A stretch of 64,000 nucleotides of DNA, from assembly GCF_000827555.1 (NCBI RefSeq), contig NZ_CDOI01000090.1, positions 1-64,000 of the forward strand, written 5' to 3'. Positions 44,838-53,702 of the stretch are shown piece by piece. Numbering within the stretch: the stretch's first letter is position 1; each line of letters opens with the position of its first letter. The notes under the pieces were generated by a model. That model was not told the DNA's origin and ran no database searches. It was given only the letters and a program-made list of their open reading frames with translations. The translations under genes were made by a program, and so were the position numbers. The DNA comes from Capnocytophaga canis (GTDB lineage: Bacteria > Bacteroidota > Bacteroidia > Flavobacteriales > Flavobacteriaceae).

Positions 44838-45680
44838 TTACTTTATCTCTTTCAAAGCCTCTTTCCAATGTGAAATTGTATAATTAAAATCGTTTTTTAG
44901 CTTTGATTTGTCCAAAACCGAATAACTTGGACGTTTTACCTTACTTGGGAATTCGCTCGACAAGCAGGGTTTAATCAGACAATCATTCCCTGACATACGA
45001 ACGATTTCGGTAGCGAAGTCGAACCACGAGCATACGCCTTCATTTGAGAAATGATACACCTCGCGTTTTTTGTACAAATCTTTCTCAATGATATGGACGA
45101 TAAATGCAGCTAAGTCACGAGCATTTGTGGGCGTCCCAACTTGGTCGAAAACTACTTTGAGTTCATTGCGTTCAGAACTCAATCGTTGAATGGTTTTGAC
45201 GAAGTTATGCCCAAAGGAAAGCGAGTACAACCACGAGGTTCTGATGATAAGATAATCAATATCCGCATTCTGAATGGTTTTTTCGCCCTCTAATTTCGTT
45301 CGTCCGTAAATTCCCAGCGGTTCCGTAGGGTCTGTTTCGGAGTAAGGTGTGTTTTTAGTGCCTCCAAAAACGTAATCCGTTGATATATGAATAAGAGAAG
45401 CGTTGTTTTCCTTGCAGACTTCTGCCAAGTAGCCTACTGCGATGTTATTTATCAGGTTGGCGGTTTGTATGTCGTCTTCGGCTTTATCCACGTTGGTGTA
45501 TGCGGCACAATTAACCACAATCTGAATGTTGTTTTTCTTTACGAAATCCGAAATTGCCTGTCGGTTGGTAATGTCTAAGTCCGAAGCATCTGTAAAGAAG
45601 TAATTTTTGGTTTTTCCTTGAATATTCTGAATTTCAGAGCCTAATTGTCCGTTAGCTCCTGTAACTAATATGTTTTTCAT
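44838..45680 (-). CDS. rfbD: dTDP-4-dehydrorhamnose reductase
   Basis: Last step of dTDP-L-rhamnose synthesis, an NADPH reduction. NADP loop VTGANGQLGSEIQ near residue 6, catalytic site ISTDYVFGGTKNTPYSETD and YGRTKLEGE with Tyr and Lys are intact. Length 280. The ATG at 45680 (MKNILVTG) is chosen because the family begins there; an ATG at 45695 overlapping the rfbC stop (TAATG) would add five residues and may give translational coupling. It follows rfbC directly. Confidence 0.96.
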   Translation of the reverse strand: MKNILVTGANGQLGSEIQNIQGKTKNYFFTDASDLDITNRQAISDFVKKNNIQIVVNCAAYTNVDKAEDDIQTANLINNIAVGYLAEVCKENNASLIHISTDYVFGGTKNTPYSETDPTEPLGIYGRTKLEGEKTIQNADIDYLIIRTSWLYSLSFGHNFVKTIQRLSSERNELKVVFDQVGTPTNARDLAAFIVHIIEKDLYKKREVYHFSNEGVCSWFDFATEIVRMSGNDCLIKPCLSSEFPSKVKRPSYSVLDKSKLKNDFNYTISHWKEALKEIK

Positions 45681-45694
45681 TGTCTCAAATCGCA

Positions 45695-46264
45695 TTATTC
45701 GTATAGGTTTACATCAAAATCGAAGTGAAAAGCATCTTTCAGCAAGGGGCTTTCTTTGTCTTTTTGCGAAAGAATAATATTTTGATGAGGGATTTTCCAA
45801 TCGATTTGCAGTGCAGGGTCGTTCCACAGAACGCTTCCTTCCTCCTTGGGATTGTAGTAATTGTCGCACTTATATTGAAAAATGACTTCCTCGCTCAGCA
45901 CGGAAAATCCGTGAGCAAAACCTCTGGGTACGAACAATTGTCGCTTGTTTTCGGCAGAAAGCTCAACAGCTACGTATTTGCCAAAAGTAGGCGAACCCTT
46001 ACGGATATCGACCGCAACGTCCAAAACCTTTCCTACTACTACGCGTACCAATTTTGATTGTGAAAACGGAGGTTTCTGAAAGTGCAATCCCCTTACCACA
46101 CCGTAACGCGATTTTGATTCGTTATCCTGTACGAAAGTTGTTTTACAAACTTGTTCCACAAACTTTTCTTGTGAAAACGACTCAAAAAAGTATCCGCGTT
46201 CATCACCGAAAATTTTAGGTTCAATGATGATAACGTCTTTTATTTCTGTTTGGATTATGGTCAT
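45695..46264 (-). CDS. rfbC: dTDP-4-dehydrorhamnose 3,5-epimerase
   Basis: Cupin-fold epimerase of the dTDP-L-rhamnose route, 189 residues. Conserved RGLHFQKPPFSQSKLVRVV (the catalytic His is in RGLHFQ), then VDIRKGSPTFGKYVAVELS and PRGFAHGFSVLSE. All positions expected for an active enzyme are seen. It begins 13 bases after the AAA ATPase gene and its stop overlaps the longest reading of rfbD. Confidence 0.97.
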   Translation of the reverse strand: MTIIQTEIKDVIIIEPKIFGDERGYFFESFSQEKFVEQVCKTTFVQDNESKSRYGVVRGLHFQKPPFSQSKLVRVVVGKVLDVAVDIRKGSPTFGKYVAVELSAENKRQLFVPRGFAHGFSVLSEEVIFQYKCDNYYNPKEEGSVLWNDPALQIDWKIPHQNIILSQKDKESPLLKDAFHFDFDVNLYE

Positions 46265-46277
46265 ATGTTGATTATAA

Positions 46278-47429
46278 TCAGTAATTTAACTTAAAATAAT
46301 ATTTTTTTAGCCATTCTCGATACAGCGGGTCTTGAAAGGTTAGAATCCCCGCCATATCATCTAGAATATCCTTATCTACTAAAGCTCTTTTTAGCTTAAC
46401 CACATTGGCTGAGGAACCTAATTTATAAGTATCCATCACTTCTTTGGAACTCAAATTCTGCTCTCCGTTAAGTAATGCCTTTAAAAACCCTAATTGAGTA
46501 TTAGTTAAGGTTTCCGTCAGTGTTATGAAGAGTAAGCTAAGTTGTTGTATCAGGCTTTGATGGGTATTTTCTATAAGCTTTTTATTGCTTTTTTGTGTTG
46601 TTCTAAGCCATACTTGTTGAGCTAATTGCTGTACGTAATATGAATGATTATCAACAAGTTCTACGATTTTTTTAGCTTGACTATCTGTGATTTGCTTGTT
46701 GGTTTCTTCAAAACGTTGCTTAATGAAGTTTACCCATTCTTTAGTGTTAATTTTTTCAAGAAAAATAATATCACCAAACTTATAAAAAGGCATTGATGTA
46801 TCTGTAAAAACTTCTATCAGCATATGTCGTTTACTACCATAAAAGCAGTATGAAACGTTCTGATGTCGCTGAAAATGAGCTCTTAATTTCTTTTGAAATG
46901 ACAGACTATCTGAAAAAGAGGCTATATTCTGAAATTCATCAAAACAAACCACAATTTTGATACCTTTCTTTTGTGCGATATTCTCTGCTAAGTTCAAAAT
47001 ATCATCCGGATTTTTCTGTAATTCTTTCCACGATATGCCAAATTGCAATGTAGTTTCATCATTTGAAGCTAATGAAACTTGTGGCAACAATTGTGAAAGA
47101 AATTGCTTTGCATTTGTTACAAAATCATCCCACCGTGAAGAAGTAGCTTTTAAAACTGCGTTGGTGAAAGAAATATAAAACTCCTCTTCGGTACGCACAT
47201 TAAAAAGATCTAACTTGCATATTTTTAATGTTTTATCATTTTTAAATGATTCAGCAACCTTTTCCACCAAGGAAGATTTCCCCCATCTACGGGGAGAGAT
47301 CAGAATTACATTCGTCCCTGACAAAAAACATTGTCTTAATAATTTTATTTCCTTTTGTCGATTGACAAAATCTGTTTTCAGAATAATTGTTCCAAACGTA
47401 AATGGCACATTTGTAAATTCCTCGTGCAT
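46278..47429 (-). CDS. AAA ATPase (archaeal ATPase-like, ATPase_2)
   Basis: A 383-residue P-loop ATPase of the 'archaeal ATPase' group, widespread as free-standing copies in Bacteroidota. Walker A is SPRRWGKSSLVEK near residue 45, Walker B KIVVCFDEFQNI near 150; the C-terminal part (from about residue 300) is a winged-helix region, LLNGEQNLSSKEVMDTYKLG. The start is the ATG at 47429 (MHEEFTNVPF); the frame reaches 47489 but through the tandem repeats of the promoter. It has its own consensus promoter and a likely operator, so it is not simply part of the rhamnose operon it interrupts between rfbA and rfbC. Role unknown. Confidence 0.88.
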   Translation of the reverse strand: MHEEFTNVPFTFGTIILKTDFVNRQKEIKLLRQCFLSGTNVILISPRRWGKSSLVEKVAESFKNDKTLKICKLDLFNVRTEEEFYISFTNAVLKATSSRWDDFVTNAKQFLSQLLPQVSLASNDETTLQFGISWKELQKNPDDILNLAENIAQKKGIKIVVCFDEFQNIASFSDSLSFQKKLRAHFQRHQNVSYCFYGSKRHMLIEVFTDTSMPFYKFGDIIFLEKINTKEWVNFIKQRFEETNKQITDSQAKKIVELVDNHSYYVQQLAQQVWLRTTQKSNKKLIENTHQSLIQQLSLLFITLTETLTNTQLGFLKALLNGEQNLSSKEVMDTYKLGSSANVVKLKRALVDKDILDDMAGILTFQDPLYREWLKKYYFKLNY

Positions 47430-47443
47430 AACCGATATTTTTG

Positions 47444-47475
47444 CAAAGGTAATAAGAATTTTACGTCTTACCAAA
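47444..47475 (-). promoter_or_regulatory. Promoter of the AAA ATPase gene
   Basis: On the minus strand TTTG (47472-47475), a 20-base spacer and TACCTTTG (47444-47451) match the Bacteroidota consensus. The start of transcription would be just upstream of the ATG at 47429, and the promoter could also serve rfbC, rfbD and rfbB. Confidence 0.85.
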
Positions 47476-47499
47476 AGGTAAGTTACCAAAAGGTAAGTT
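47467..47499. repeat. Two tandem palindromes at the -33 box (candidate operator)
   Basis: ACCAAAAGGTAAGTT is perfectly duplicated (47470-47484 and 47485-47499). Each copy centres on a 14-base palindrome TTACC-AAAA-GGTAA (47468-47481 and 47483-47496), 15 bases apart; the first extends to CTTACC/GGTAAG and covers the -33 TTTG of the ATPase promoter. This is what a dimer-binding repressor site looks like. Confidence 0.75.
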
Positions 47500-47518
47500 G
47501 CTAAAAGATGAAGAAAAA

Positions 47519-48391
47519 TTATTTCAATAAATTAATGAGATATTGCCCGTATTGATTTTTGAGCATTGGTTGGGCTAACTCTCGGATTTTTTCGGCAGAA
47601 ATCCAACCTCTTTGGTAGGCAATTTCTTCCAAACAAGATATTTTAAGCCCTTGTCTTTTCTCAATAGTTTCCACGAAGTTGGAAGCCTCTGAAAGTGAAT
47701 CGTGTGTGCCTGTGTCAAGCCACGCAAAACCTCGCCCTAATAGCTGTACTTTCAGCTCGTTATCTTTCAAAAACTGTTGGTTTACTGTGGTGATTTCCAA
47801 TTCTCCTCTTGCCGAAGGTTTTATGTTTTTGGCTACATTTACAACTTTATTCGGATAGAAATACAGCCCCACCACAGCATAATGCGATTTTGGTTTTTCG
47901 GGTTTCTCTTCGATGGAAAGTACGTTTCCTTCTGCATCAAATTCGGCAACTCCGTAACGTTCAGGGTCTTTGACGTAGTAACCGAAAACGGTTGCTTTAC
48001 GCTCTTTTTCAGCGGTTTCAACGGATTGCAGAAGCATTTTGGTAAAACTTTGTCCGTAGAAAATATTATCGCCCAATACGAGGCAAACATCATCATTTCC
48101 AATGAATTGCTCTCCGATGATGAAGGCTTGTGCCAGTCCGTCGGGTGAGGGTTGCTCAGCATAACTAATCGAAATTCCGTAGTCGTTGCCATCGCCTAAA
48201 AGTCGCTGAAAACCAGGCAAGTCTTGCGGGGTCGAAATCACCAAAACGTCACGAATACCCGCCAACATCAGCACCGAAAGCGGATAGTAAATCATCGGTT
48301 TGTCATATACGGGTAGTAACTGCTTTGAAACACCTTTTGTGATCGGGTAAAGCCTTGTTCCTGAGCCTCCTGCAAGAATAATTCCTTTCAT
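47519..48391 (-). CDS. rfbA: Glucose-1-phosphate thymidylyltransferase
   Basis: First step of dTDP-L-rhamnose synthesis, glucose-1-phosphate plus dTTP. The nucleotide-binding motif [20 protein letters not shown] spans residues 8-27, [20 protein letters not shown] follows, and LGDNIFYG with the metal-site Asp and [19 protein letters not shown] are conserved. Length 290 is normal. It begins 9 bases after rhaM. The rest of the pathway genes come after the inserted ATPase gene. Confidence 0.97.
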   Translation of the reverse strand: MKGIILAGGSGTRLYPITKGVSKQLLPVYDKPMIYYPLSVLMLAGIRDVLVISTPQDLPGFQRLLGDGNDYGISISYAEQPSPDGLAQAFIIGEQFIGNDDVCLVLGDNIFYGQSFTKMLLQSVETAEKERKATVFGYYVKDPERYGVAEFDAEGNVLSIEEKPEKPKSHYAVVGLYFYPNKVVNVAKNIKPSARGELEITTVNQQFLKDNELKVQLLGRGFAWLDTGTHDSLSEASNFVETIEKRQGLKISCLEEIAYQRGWISAEKIRELAQPMLKNQYGQYLINLLK

Positions 48392-48400
48392 AATACTATT

Positions 48401-48724
48401 CTATTCCGTGTGAAAAACCTGTTCCATTGTGTGCCACCATTCGCCTTCCTTAAGTTCTAAGGGTTGTTGACAAGGATCGGTTTCCGCCCACCAACGTTGT
48501 GTTTCGGGATCGGCAGCCATTTTTTGCATATCTTCTTGAAAATTATCTCCAGTATATTCAAAATATGCAAAAAGAAGCTCATCATTCAATAAAAAAATGG
48601 AGTAATTTCGGATATTACATTCGTGAATTTTATCCAAAACAGATTGCCACGGATTGGCATGTAATTCTCGATAATAAGCTAATTTTTCAGGTTTTACCTT
48701 GATTACTTGTCCGAAGCGTTTCAT
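48401..48724 (-). CDS. L-rhamnose mutarotase family protein
   Basis: A 107-residue ferredoxin-like-fold protein of the RhaM (DUF718) family. Motifs: KPEKLAYYRELHANPW (conserved Tyr and His), CNIRNYSIFLLNDELLFAYF, and the C-terminal MAADPETQRWWAETDPCQQP, in which WW-x-x-TDPCQ is the family hallmark. RhaM interconverts anomers of free L-rhamnose; some homologues act on L-fucose. It is the first gene of the rhamnose operon, 9 bases before rfbA, which is odd because the dTDP route does not use free rhamnose. The operon's promoter was not found. Confidence 0.9.
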   Translation of the reverse strand: MKRFGQVIKVKPEKLAYYRELHANPWQSVLDKIHECNIRNYSIFLLNDELLFAYFEYTGDNFQEDMQKMAADPETQRWWAETDPCQQPLELKEGEWWHTMEQVFHTE

Positions 48725-48926
48725 AATTTTAATTTTTACTATTTTATATTTTTAGCAATTCCTTTGGTAAAAAAATAGAAATGTGATTTCAATCTTTTGT
48801 AAAGATACTCATCCTAATTTACATGAAATAAGGGTAGTATGTATTTTCTTAAAATTACAATTATATTTTTTATAAACAGAACATACTACTAAACTCTTGA
48901 TTATTTGTAAGATGGTATTTTTAAAC

Positions 48927-50021
48927 TTACTCCGTCATTCGAGTTTTTCGTTTTTGTTCGTTGCGTTCAATTTTGTGGGTTGGACGAGTCCATTTTGGAT
49001 TCTCACCCAAGTCAACATACTGAGAATCTTTAGCTTCAACCGTAACGGGTTGTTTATGTTTTTCAAAAGGTTCTTGGGGTCTAATTCCTAATATTTCAAA
49101 CATTTGCATATCTTCATTGATATTAGGGTTTGGAGTAGTGAGCAATTTATCCCCCGCAAAGATAGAGTTTGCTCCTGCAAAGAAACACATCGCTTGACCT
49201 TCACGACTCATTTGGGTTCTTCCTGCAGAAAGACGCACCTGAGTTGTAGGCATTACGATACGTGTTGTGGCTATCATCCGCACCATATCCCAAATTTCAA
49301 CCAATTCTTGATCCTCCAAAGGAGTTCCTTCCACAGGAACTAAGGCGTTGATTGGCACCGATTCTGGTTGAGGGTTTAAGGTTGATAAGGCTACCAACAT
49401 CCCCGCACGATCTTCCAAAGACTCTCCCATTCCGATAATACCTCCACTACAAACAGTGATATTTGTTTTACGCACGTTCTCAATGGTTTGTAACCGGTCG
49501 TCATAACTTCGTGTAGAGATAATTTCTTCGTAATATTCCTTAGAAGTATCCAAATTGTGGTTGTAGGCATATAGCCCTGCTTCTGCTAAACGTTTTGCTT
49601 GGTTTTCGGTAATCATTCCCAAAGTACAGCATACCTCCATGTTCATCTTATTAATCGTACGCACCATTTCCAACACTTGGTCGAACTCTGGACCATCCTT
49701 TACATTTCTCCATGCTGCCCCCATACAAACACGAGAGGCTCCTGATGATTTTGCTCGTAGTGCCTGTGCCTTTACGTGTGAAACGCTCATCAATTGTTCT
49801 TCCGTTTCCACATGAGTATGATAACGAGCAGCTTGCGGACAGTAACCACAATCCTCGGAACATCCACCCGTTTTTATTGATAATAAAGTAGATACCTGCA
49901 CAGTATTAGGGTCGTGGTATTTACGATGAACGGTAGCTGCTTCATAAAGCAAATCCATTAAAGGTTTGTTGTAAATCGCTATGATTTCTTCTTTTGTCCA
50001 ATTATGTCGAGTTTCGCTCAT
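48927..50021 (-). CDS. bioB: Biotin synthase
   Basis: Radical-SAM enzyme inserting sulfur into dethiobiotin. The iron-sulfur ligands are C54-x3-C58-x2-C61 (GGCSEDCGYCPQAARYHT). Further conserved elements are CMGAAWRNVKDG, NHNLDTSKEYYEEI, the ligands of the second cluster and IVMPTTQVRLSAGRTQM. Length 364 is a little longer than E. coli BioB because of a Lys/Arg-rich C-terminal tail, EQKRKTRMTE. It is a single gene here; no other bio gene is nearby. A -7 box lies upstream. Confidence 0.97.
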   Translation of the reverse strand: MSETRHNWTKEEIIAIYNKPLMDLLYEAATVHRKYHDPNTVQVSTLLSIKTGGCSEDCGYCPQAARYHTHVETEEQLMSVSHVKAQALRAKSSGASRVCMGAAWRNVKDGPEFDQVLEMVRTINKMNMEVCCTLGMITENQAKRLAEAGLYAYNHNLDTSKEYYEEIISTRSYDDRLQTIENVRKTNITVCSGGIIGMGESLEDRAGMLVALSTLNPQPESVPINALVPVEGTPLEDQELVEIWDMVRMIATTRIVMPTTQVRLSAGRTQMSREGQAMCFFAGANSIFAGDKLLTTPNPNINEDMQMFEILGIRPQEPFEKHKQPVTVEAKDSQYVDLGENPKWTRPTHKIERNEQKRKTRMTE

Positions 50022-50048
50022 ATACCTAATTATTTATGTTCCGAAAGG

Positions 50049-50056
50049 CAAAGATA
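50049..50056 (-). promoter_or_regulatory. -7 box of bioB
   Basis: TATCTTTG on the minus strand fits TAnnTTTG, 27 bases before the bioB ATG. No TTTG lies at -33. Confidence 0.5.
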
Positions 50057-50287
50057 ATAATTTATTTTAGATAACTGAATGAATATAGTTCAAACACACG
50101 AAAATTTATAGCCCTATACTATTGGATTTATTAAGTTATTTTTAAGAGTTTCAAAACGATAAACAATCTACAAATAGTAAAAATATTTATTCTTTTTAAC
50201 TCTTAAACTCTATAACCTTAAAAAACATACGCTCAAAAGTCTCACAAAAAATATTTTATACGAAGAATACGCACCTCCAAAATTCAA

Positions 50288-50776
50288 TCATCTCGGAAAT
50301 TCTATAACCTGAACATTCTTTATTTCTTCTTTCTCAATCTCAAACCGAATCATAGTACGAACGGTTTGCCAACCGTGTTTACCTACTGCTCCTGGATTTA
50401 AATGTAATAGCTGGAATCTCTTGTCATACATCACTTTTAAAATATGCGAATGCCCTGATATAAAAATTTTAGGAGGATTCTTCATAATCTCTTTTCTAGC
50501 TAAAGAGGTGTATTTGTCAGGATAACCTCCAATATGAATCATTAAAACTTCTATCCCTTCACAGAAAAAACGGTTCACTTCCGGAAATTGGCTACGAATA
50601 TCGGCACCATCAATATTACCGTAAACCCCTCGCAGAGGTTTCTGTTGAGCAAGTGCTTTAGCAACTTCCATCGAACCGAAATCACCACAATGCCAAACCT
50701 CATCCACTTGTGAGGCGTGTGATAAGATTTTATCATCCATGTAAGAGTGCGTATCGGAAAGTAATAAAATTTTCAT
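50288..50776 (-). CDS. Metallophosphoesterase, YfcE/MJ0936 family
   Basis: A 162-residue phosphodiesterase with a calcineurin-like fold and a dinuclear metal site: LLLSDTHS (residues 3-10), HCGDFGSM, GNIDGAD, MIHIGGYP and GHSHILKV, each carrying a metal ligand. The start is the ATG at 50776 (MKILLL); codons upstream to 50833 are not conserved. Members hydrolyse phosphodiesters in vitro; the natural substrate is unknown. Single gene, nothing notable around it. The gaps on either side (50022-50287 and 50777-50946) are AT-rich and contain no other gene. Confidence 0.9.
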   Translation of the reverse strand: MKILLLSDTHSYMDDKILSHASQVDEVWHCGDFGSMEVAKALAQQKPLRGVYGNIDGADIRSQFPEVNRFFCEGIEVLMIHIGGYPDKYTSLARKEIMKNPPKIFISGHSHILKVMYDKRFQLLHLNPGAVGKHGWQTVRTMIRFEIEKEEIKNVQVIEFPR

Positions 50777-50946
50777 AACATCATTTATATCTAAAAACAA
50801 ACAGAACTCAACAATACAAATTGAGATTGTCAATTATGGTGGCTATGCTACCAAAAGTAGAATTTTAAACAATAGATATGAGCTAAATACGTCGAAAAGT
50901 TTTCTTATGTATAAGTTTAAATCAGAATAAAGGTAACAGCATTATC

Positions 50947-52311
50947 TTAAAACCAAAACCAATACGCCATCGTAGATATAAATATGACACTCAATATGTT
51001 AAGTACGAATCCTATTTTGATCATATCATTTTGATTTACCATCCCAGTTCCATAAGCAATGGCATTTGGGGGAGTTGCCACAGGTAACATAAAGGCACAC
51101 GAAGCTCCCAATCCAATGATGAGAGAAAGCCCTAAAGGATTCATTTCCAATTCTTGAGCTATGGAAATAAAAATTGGAACAAGCAAAGCGGCACTTGCTG
51201 TGTTTGATGTGAATTCTGTAAGAAAAATGATAAACACCGCTACCAATAAGCCTATCAGATAGAAATGTTTTCCTTCTACCAAAAAAACAACTCCATCGAC
51301 CAAAGCTTTACTCGCTCCTGAACTGGTCAATACGGCACTTAAAGTTAATCCTCCTCCAAAAAGCAATAGTACACCCCAATCCGTATTATCTTGAACCTCT
51401 TTCCAGCTTGCAACACCTGAAAAACAAACCAATACGGCTGCAATCATAGCAACAAGAGCGTCAAACTCTGCAATTTTTGCAATTCCTAAGATGGAAGATA
51501 TTGTACTATTTAAAAAATCTCCAAAAATCCAACTAAGTGCTGTGACTATAAAAATAATGATTGTAATATATTGTTTTCGGGTTAATTTGTCGACCAAGTT
51601 TTCTGTAGTCACTTTAATTTTAAAATTTGGTTTAAGTACGATATACATAGCCAGTAACATCAGTGGCATCAATCCCATCATTACAGGTATTCCGTATTTA
51701 AGCCAATCGGAGAAAGTCAAATGCAACTGCGAAGCTACGATGGCATTCGGAGGAGACCCCACAAGCGATCCCATTCCTCCAACACTCGCACTGTAAGCTA
51801 CTCCCAAAATGACAAAAACATATGTGTTTCTGTTCGTTTGATAGTCCACATTTTTTAGCATCCCAATGGCTAATGGAATAATCATAGCAGCAGTAGCTGT
51901 ATTACTTATACCCATTGAAAATAAGGCTGTTACGGAAAAAAGTAATAGAATAGCGACAACAAAATTACCCCGAGCCAATGAAATTACGCGATTGGCAATA
52001 TATTGATCCAACTTTTGAACACTCAAAGCGGTAGCGATAACAAATCCTCCAAAAAAAAGGAAAATCGTAGGATTGGCAAAAGCCTGTAAGGCTGGTTTAG
52101 TCTGTTCAAGACCCAAAAGTATCGCCAAAATAGGAATCAACAACGCCGTAACAGTAATGTGAACAATTTCGGTAAGCCATAAAATAGCTACGAATACCAA
52201 CAGAGCTAATCCTTTATTGACTTTATCTTCATAGGGAAGTAAATAATTCAAAAGTAAAGCTATGAGAATTGACAAACCTATGATAAAAGCCTTTCGAAGA
52301 GTTTTTTGCAT
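50947..52311 (-). CDS. DASS/SLC13 family sodium symporter
   Basis: Inner-membrane transporter of 454 residues with about 11-12 hydrophobic segments and an inverted repeat of the two substrate/sodium hairpins: SNTATAAMIIPLAIG near residue 135 and SNTASAALLVPIF near residue 370, each with the Ser-Asn-Thr motif, each followed by an PPNAI element (SPPNAIVAS and ATPPNAIAYG). This is the VcINDY type, moving dicarboxylates, citrate or sulfate with Na+. The substrate is not determined. Shares a terminator region with rpmA upstream on the same strand; no promoter was identified. Confidence 0.93.
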   Translation of the reverse strand: MQKTLRKAFIIGLSILIALLLNYLLPYEDKVNKGLALLVFVAILWLTEIVHITVTALLIPILAILLGLEQTKPALQAFANPTIFLFFGGFVIATALSVQKLDQYIANRVISLARGNFVVAILLLFSVTALFSMGISNTATAAMIIPLAIGMLKNVDYQTNRNTYVFVILGVAYSASVGGMGSLVGSPPNAIVASQLHLTFSDWLKYGIPVMMGLMPLMLLAMYIVLKPNFKIKVTTENLVDKLTRKQYITIIIFIVTALSWIFGDFLNSTISSILGIAKIAEFDALVAMIAAVLVCFSGVASWKEVQDNTDWGVLLLFGGGLTLSAVLTSSGASKALVDGVVFLVEGKHFYLIGLLVAVFIIFLTEFTSNTASAALLVPIFISIAQELEMNPLGLSLIIGLGASCAFMLPVATPPNAIAYGTGMVNQNDMIKIGFVLNILSVIFISTMAYWFWF

Positions 52312-52363
52312 GGTCGATTTTTTTACGAATACACCACAAAGTTAAGATAAAATTTAGAAAATA

Positions 52364-52402
52364 AAAAAAGAGACTATCTAAAATTTAGATAATCTCTTTT
52401 TT
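52364..52402 (-). terminator. Intrinsic terminator of rplU-rpmA
   Basis: GAGA-C-TATCTAA (52370-52381) pairs with TTAGATA-A-TCTC (52385-52396) with one mismatch and a 3-base loop, flanked by A7 on the left and T6 on the right, so it can stop transcription in both directions. It lies 23 bases past rpmA. Confidence 0.88.
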
Positions 52403-52425
52403 ATTCCTTTACTAATATCCTTCGA

Positions 52426-52686
52426 CTATGCTTCAAATGGAACTATTGAAACATACGATTTATTGTCTCTTTTTTTCTCGAACTTAACGATTCCATCCAC
52501 TTGAGCGTGTAACGTATGGTCTTTACCGATGTATACGTTTTGCCCTGGATTGTGTTGAGTTCCTCTTTGTCTAACAATAATATTCCCTGCGATGGCAACT
52601 TGACCACCATAAATCTTCACTCCTAAACGTTTCGAGTGAGATTCTCTACCGTTTTTCGAACTACCGACACCTTTCTTGTGAGCCAT
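52426..52686 (-). CDS. rpmA: 50S ribosomal protein L27
   Basis: Large-subunit protein near the peptidyl-transferase centre, 86 residues. It begins [20 protein letters not shown], followed by [24 protein letters not shown]. The N-terminal tail has no cleavable leader of the Firmicutes type. It follows rplU by 26 bases in the conserved rplU-rpmA order. Confidence 0.98.
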   Translation of the reverse strand: MAHKKGVGSSKNGRESHSKRLGVKIYGGQVAIAGNIIVRQRGTQHNPGQNVYIGKDHTLHAQVDGIVKFEKKRDNKSYVSIVPFEA

Positions 52687-52712
52687 TTTCTTCTTTTTTT
52701 AAGTGTTAAAAA

Positions 52713-53330
52713 TTATTTTTGAACGCCACCATTCAGTTCGTCCTGCCATTTTTTCAACTCATCCCATTTTCCGTCAGCTGCCAATTGTGCTTGTGCTGCC
52801 CATGTTTGAGGATCTAAGTGTGATAAAGTTGAACTTGCTTCTGTTAATATGGCTTTGATTTCGTCTACTGATTTTTTAGCCAATTTTGCGAAAGTATCCA
52901 CACCAGCTGCTACGAGAGCCTCAGATGCTTTTGGTCCAATACCTTCAATTTTTTTCAAATCATCAGCCTTTGCAGATTTTGCTTCTTTCTTTTCAGTTTT
53001 TTCAGCTTTTACCGTTCCAGACGCTACGATATTTTCGATAACAATCTCTGTCAAATATTGTCTGTGACCGTTTTTAACTTTGAAACCTTTACGTCTTTTC
53101 TTTTTGAAAACAACGACTTTGTCTCCTTTTAAATGTTTTAATACTTTTGCTTCTACAGAAGCTCCGCTTATAGCTGGGGCGCCTACAGTGATTGCACCTG
53201 CATTGTCCAAGAGAAGAACGTTATTGAACGTAACTTTCTGACCCTCTTCATTTTGCAAACGGTGTACAAACACTTTTTGGTCTTTGCTTACTTTAAATTG
53301 TTGCCCTGCTATCTCTACAATTGCATACAT
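52713..53330 (-). CDS. rplU: 50S ribosomal protein L21 with helix-hairpin-helix extension
   Basis: A 205-residue L21. The first 100 residues are ordinary L21 (MYAIVEIAGQQFKVSKDQKV, then the KKKRRKGFKVKNGHRQYLTE stretch). After an Ala/Lys/Glu-rich linker (about 108-125) comes DDLKKIEGIGPKASEALVAA, a helix-hairpin-helix that resembles those in Bacteroidota ribosomal and DNA-binding proteins, and a tail to residue 205. This doubles the usual size of about 103 residues. Such extended L21 proteins are known in Bacteroidota; the role of the extension is unclear. First gene of the rplU-rpmA operon. Confidence 0.96.
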   Translation of the reverse strand: MYAIVEIAGQQFKVSKDQKVFVHRLQNEEGQKVTFNNVLLLDNAGAITVGAPAISGASVEAKVLKHLKGDKVVVFKKKRRKGFKVKNGHRQYLTEIVIENIVASGTVKAEKTEKKEAKSAKADDLKKIEGIGPKASEALVAAGVDTFAKLAKKSVDEIKAILTEASSTLSHLDPQTWAAQAQLAADGKWDELKKWQDELNGGVQK

Positions 53331-53360
53331 AGCTTAATACGTTTTAATTAAAATTGGGTG

Positions 53361-53392
53361 CAAAATTACTACTTTTATTCCAATCAACCAAA
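53361..53392 (-). promoter_or_regulatory. Promoter of rplU-rpmA
   Basis: On the minus strand TTTG (53389-53392), a 20-base spacer and TAATTTTG (53361-53368). The start of transcription would be about 25 bases before the rplU ATG. It is divergent from the metY promoter. Confidence 0.8.
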
Positions 53393-53531
53393 TGTTTTGG
53401 GATTTATTTTTAGGTCTGCTTCTTTCTTTCATATACCACTTTTTTACTAGTAAGAAAGTTTTTGGATGCGTAAGTCAAAAAAAAGTATTTGCGGAATATT
53501 ACAGATTATTTTTAAAAAAGTACCTTAAAAA

Positions 53532-53562
53532 TTTGTTTGTGTAAAAAATATTACTACATTTG
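53532..53562 (+). promoter_or_regulatory. Promoter of metY with a long A-rich leader
   Basis: TTTG (53532-53535), a 19-base spacer and TACATTTG (53555-53562) match the consensus. A leader of about 130 bases before the ATG at 53703 is A-rich and holds only a weak stem (GGAAA/TTTTC near 53608-53619); no known S-adenosylmethionine riboswitch fold is seen. The 53331-53702 gap contains no gene. Confidence 0.82.
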
Positions 53563-53702
53563 CACCTGAAAAGCATTAAAAATTAAATATCAAAAAGATT
53601 AAAATAGGAAATATTTTCTTTTTATTACAAATGAATTAGAAAAGAATTTTAAAACAAACAAAAAATAATAACGAAACAGAAAATAATACTAAATCAATAA
53701 CT

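Noticed and set aside
53568-53702. S-adenosylmethionine riboswitch in the metY leader
   Set aside because: No SAM-I, SAM-II or related core is visible in this A-rich leader; only a weak 5-bp stem is seen.
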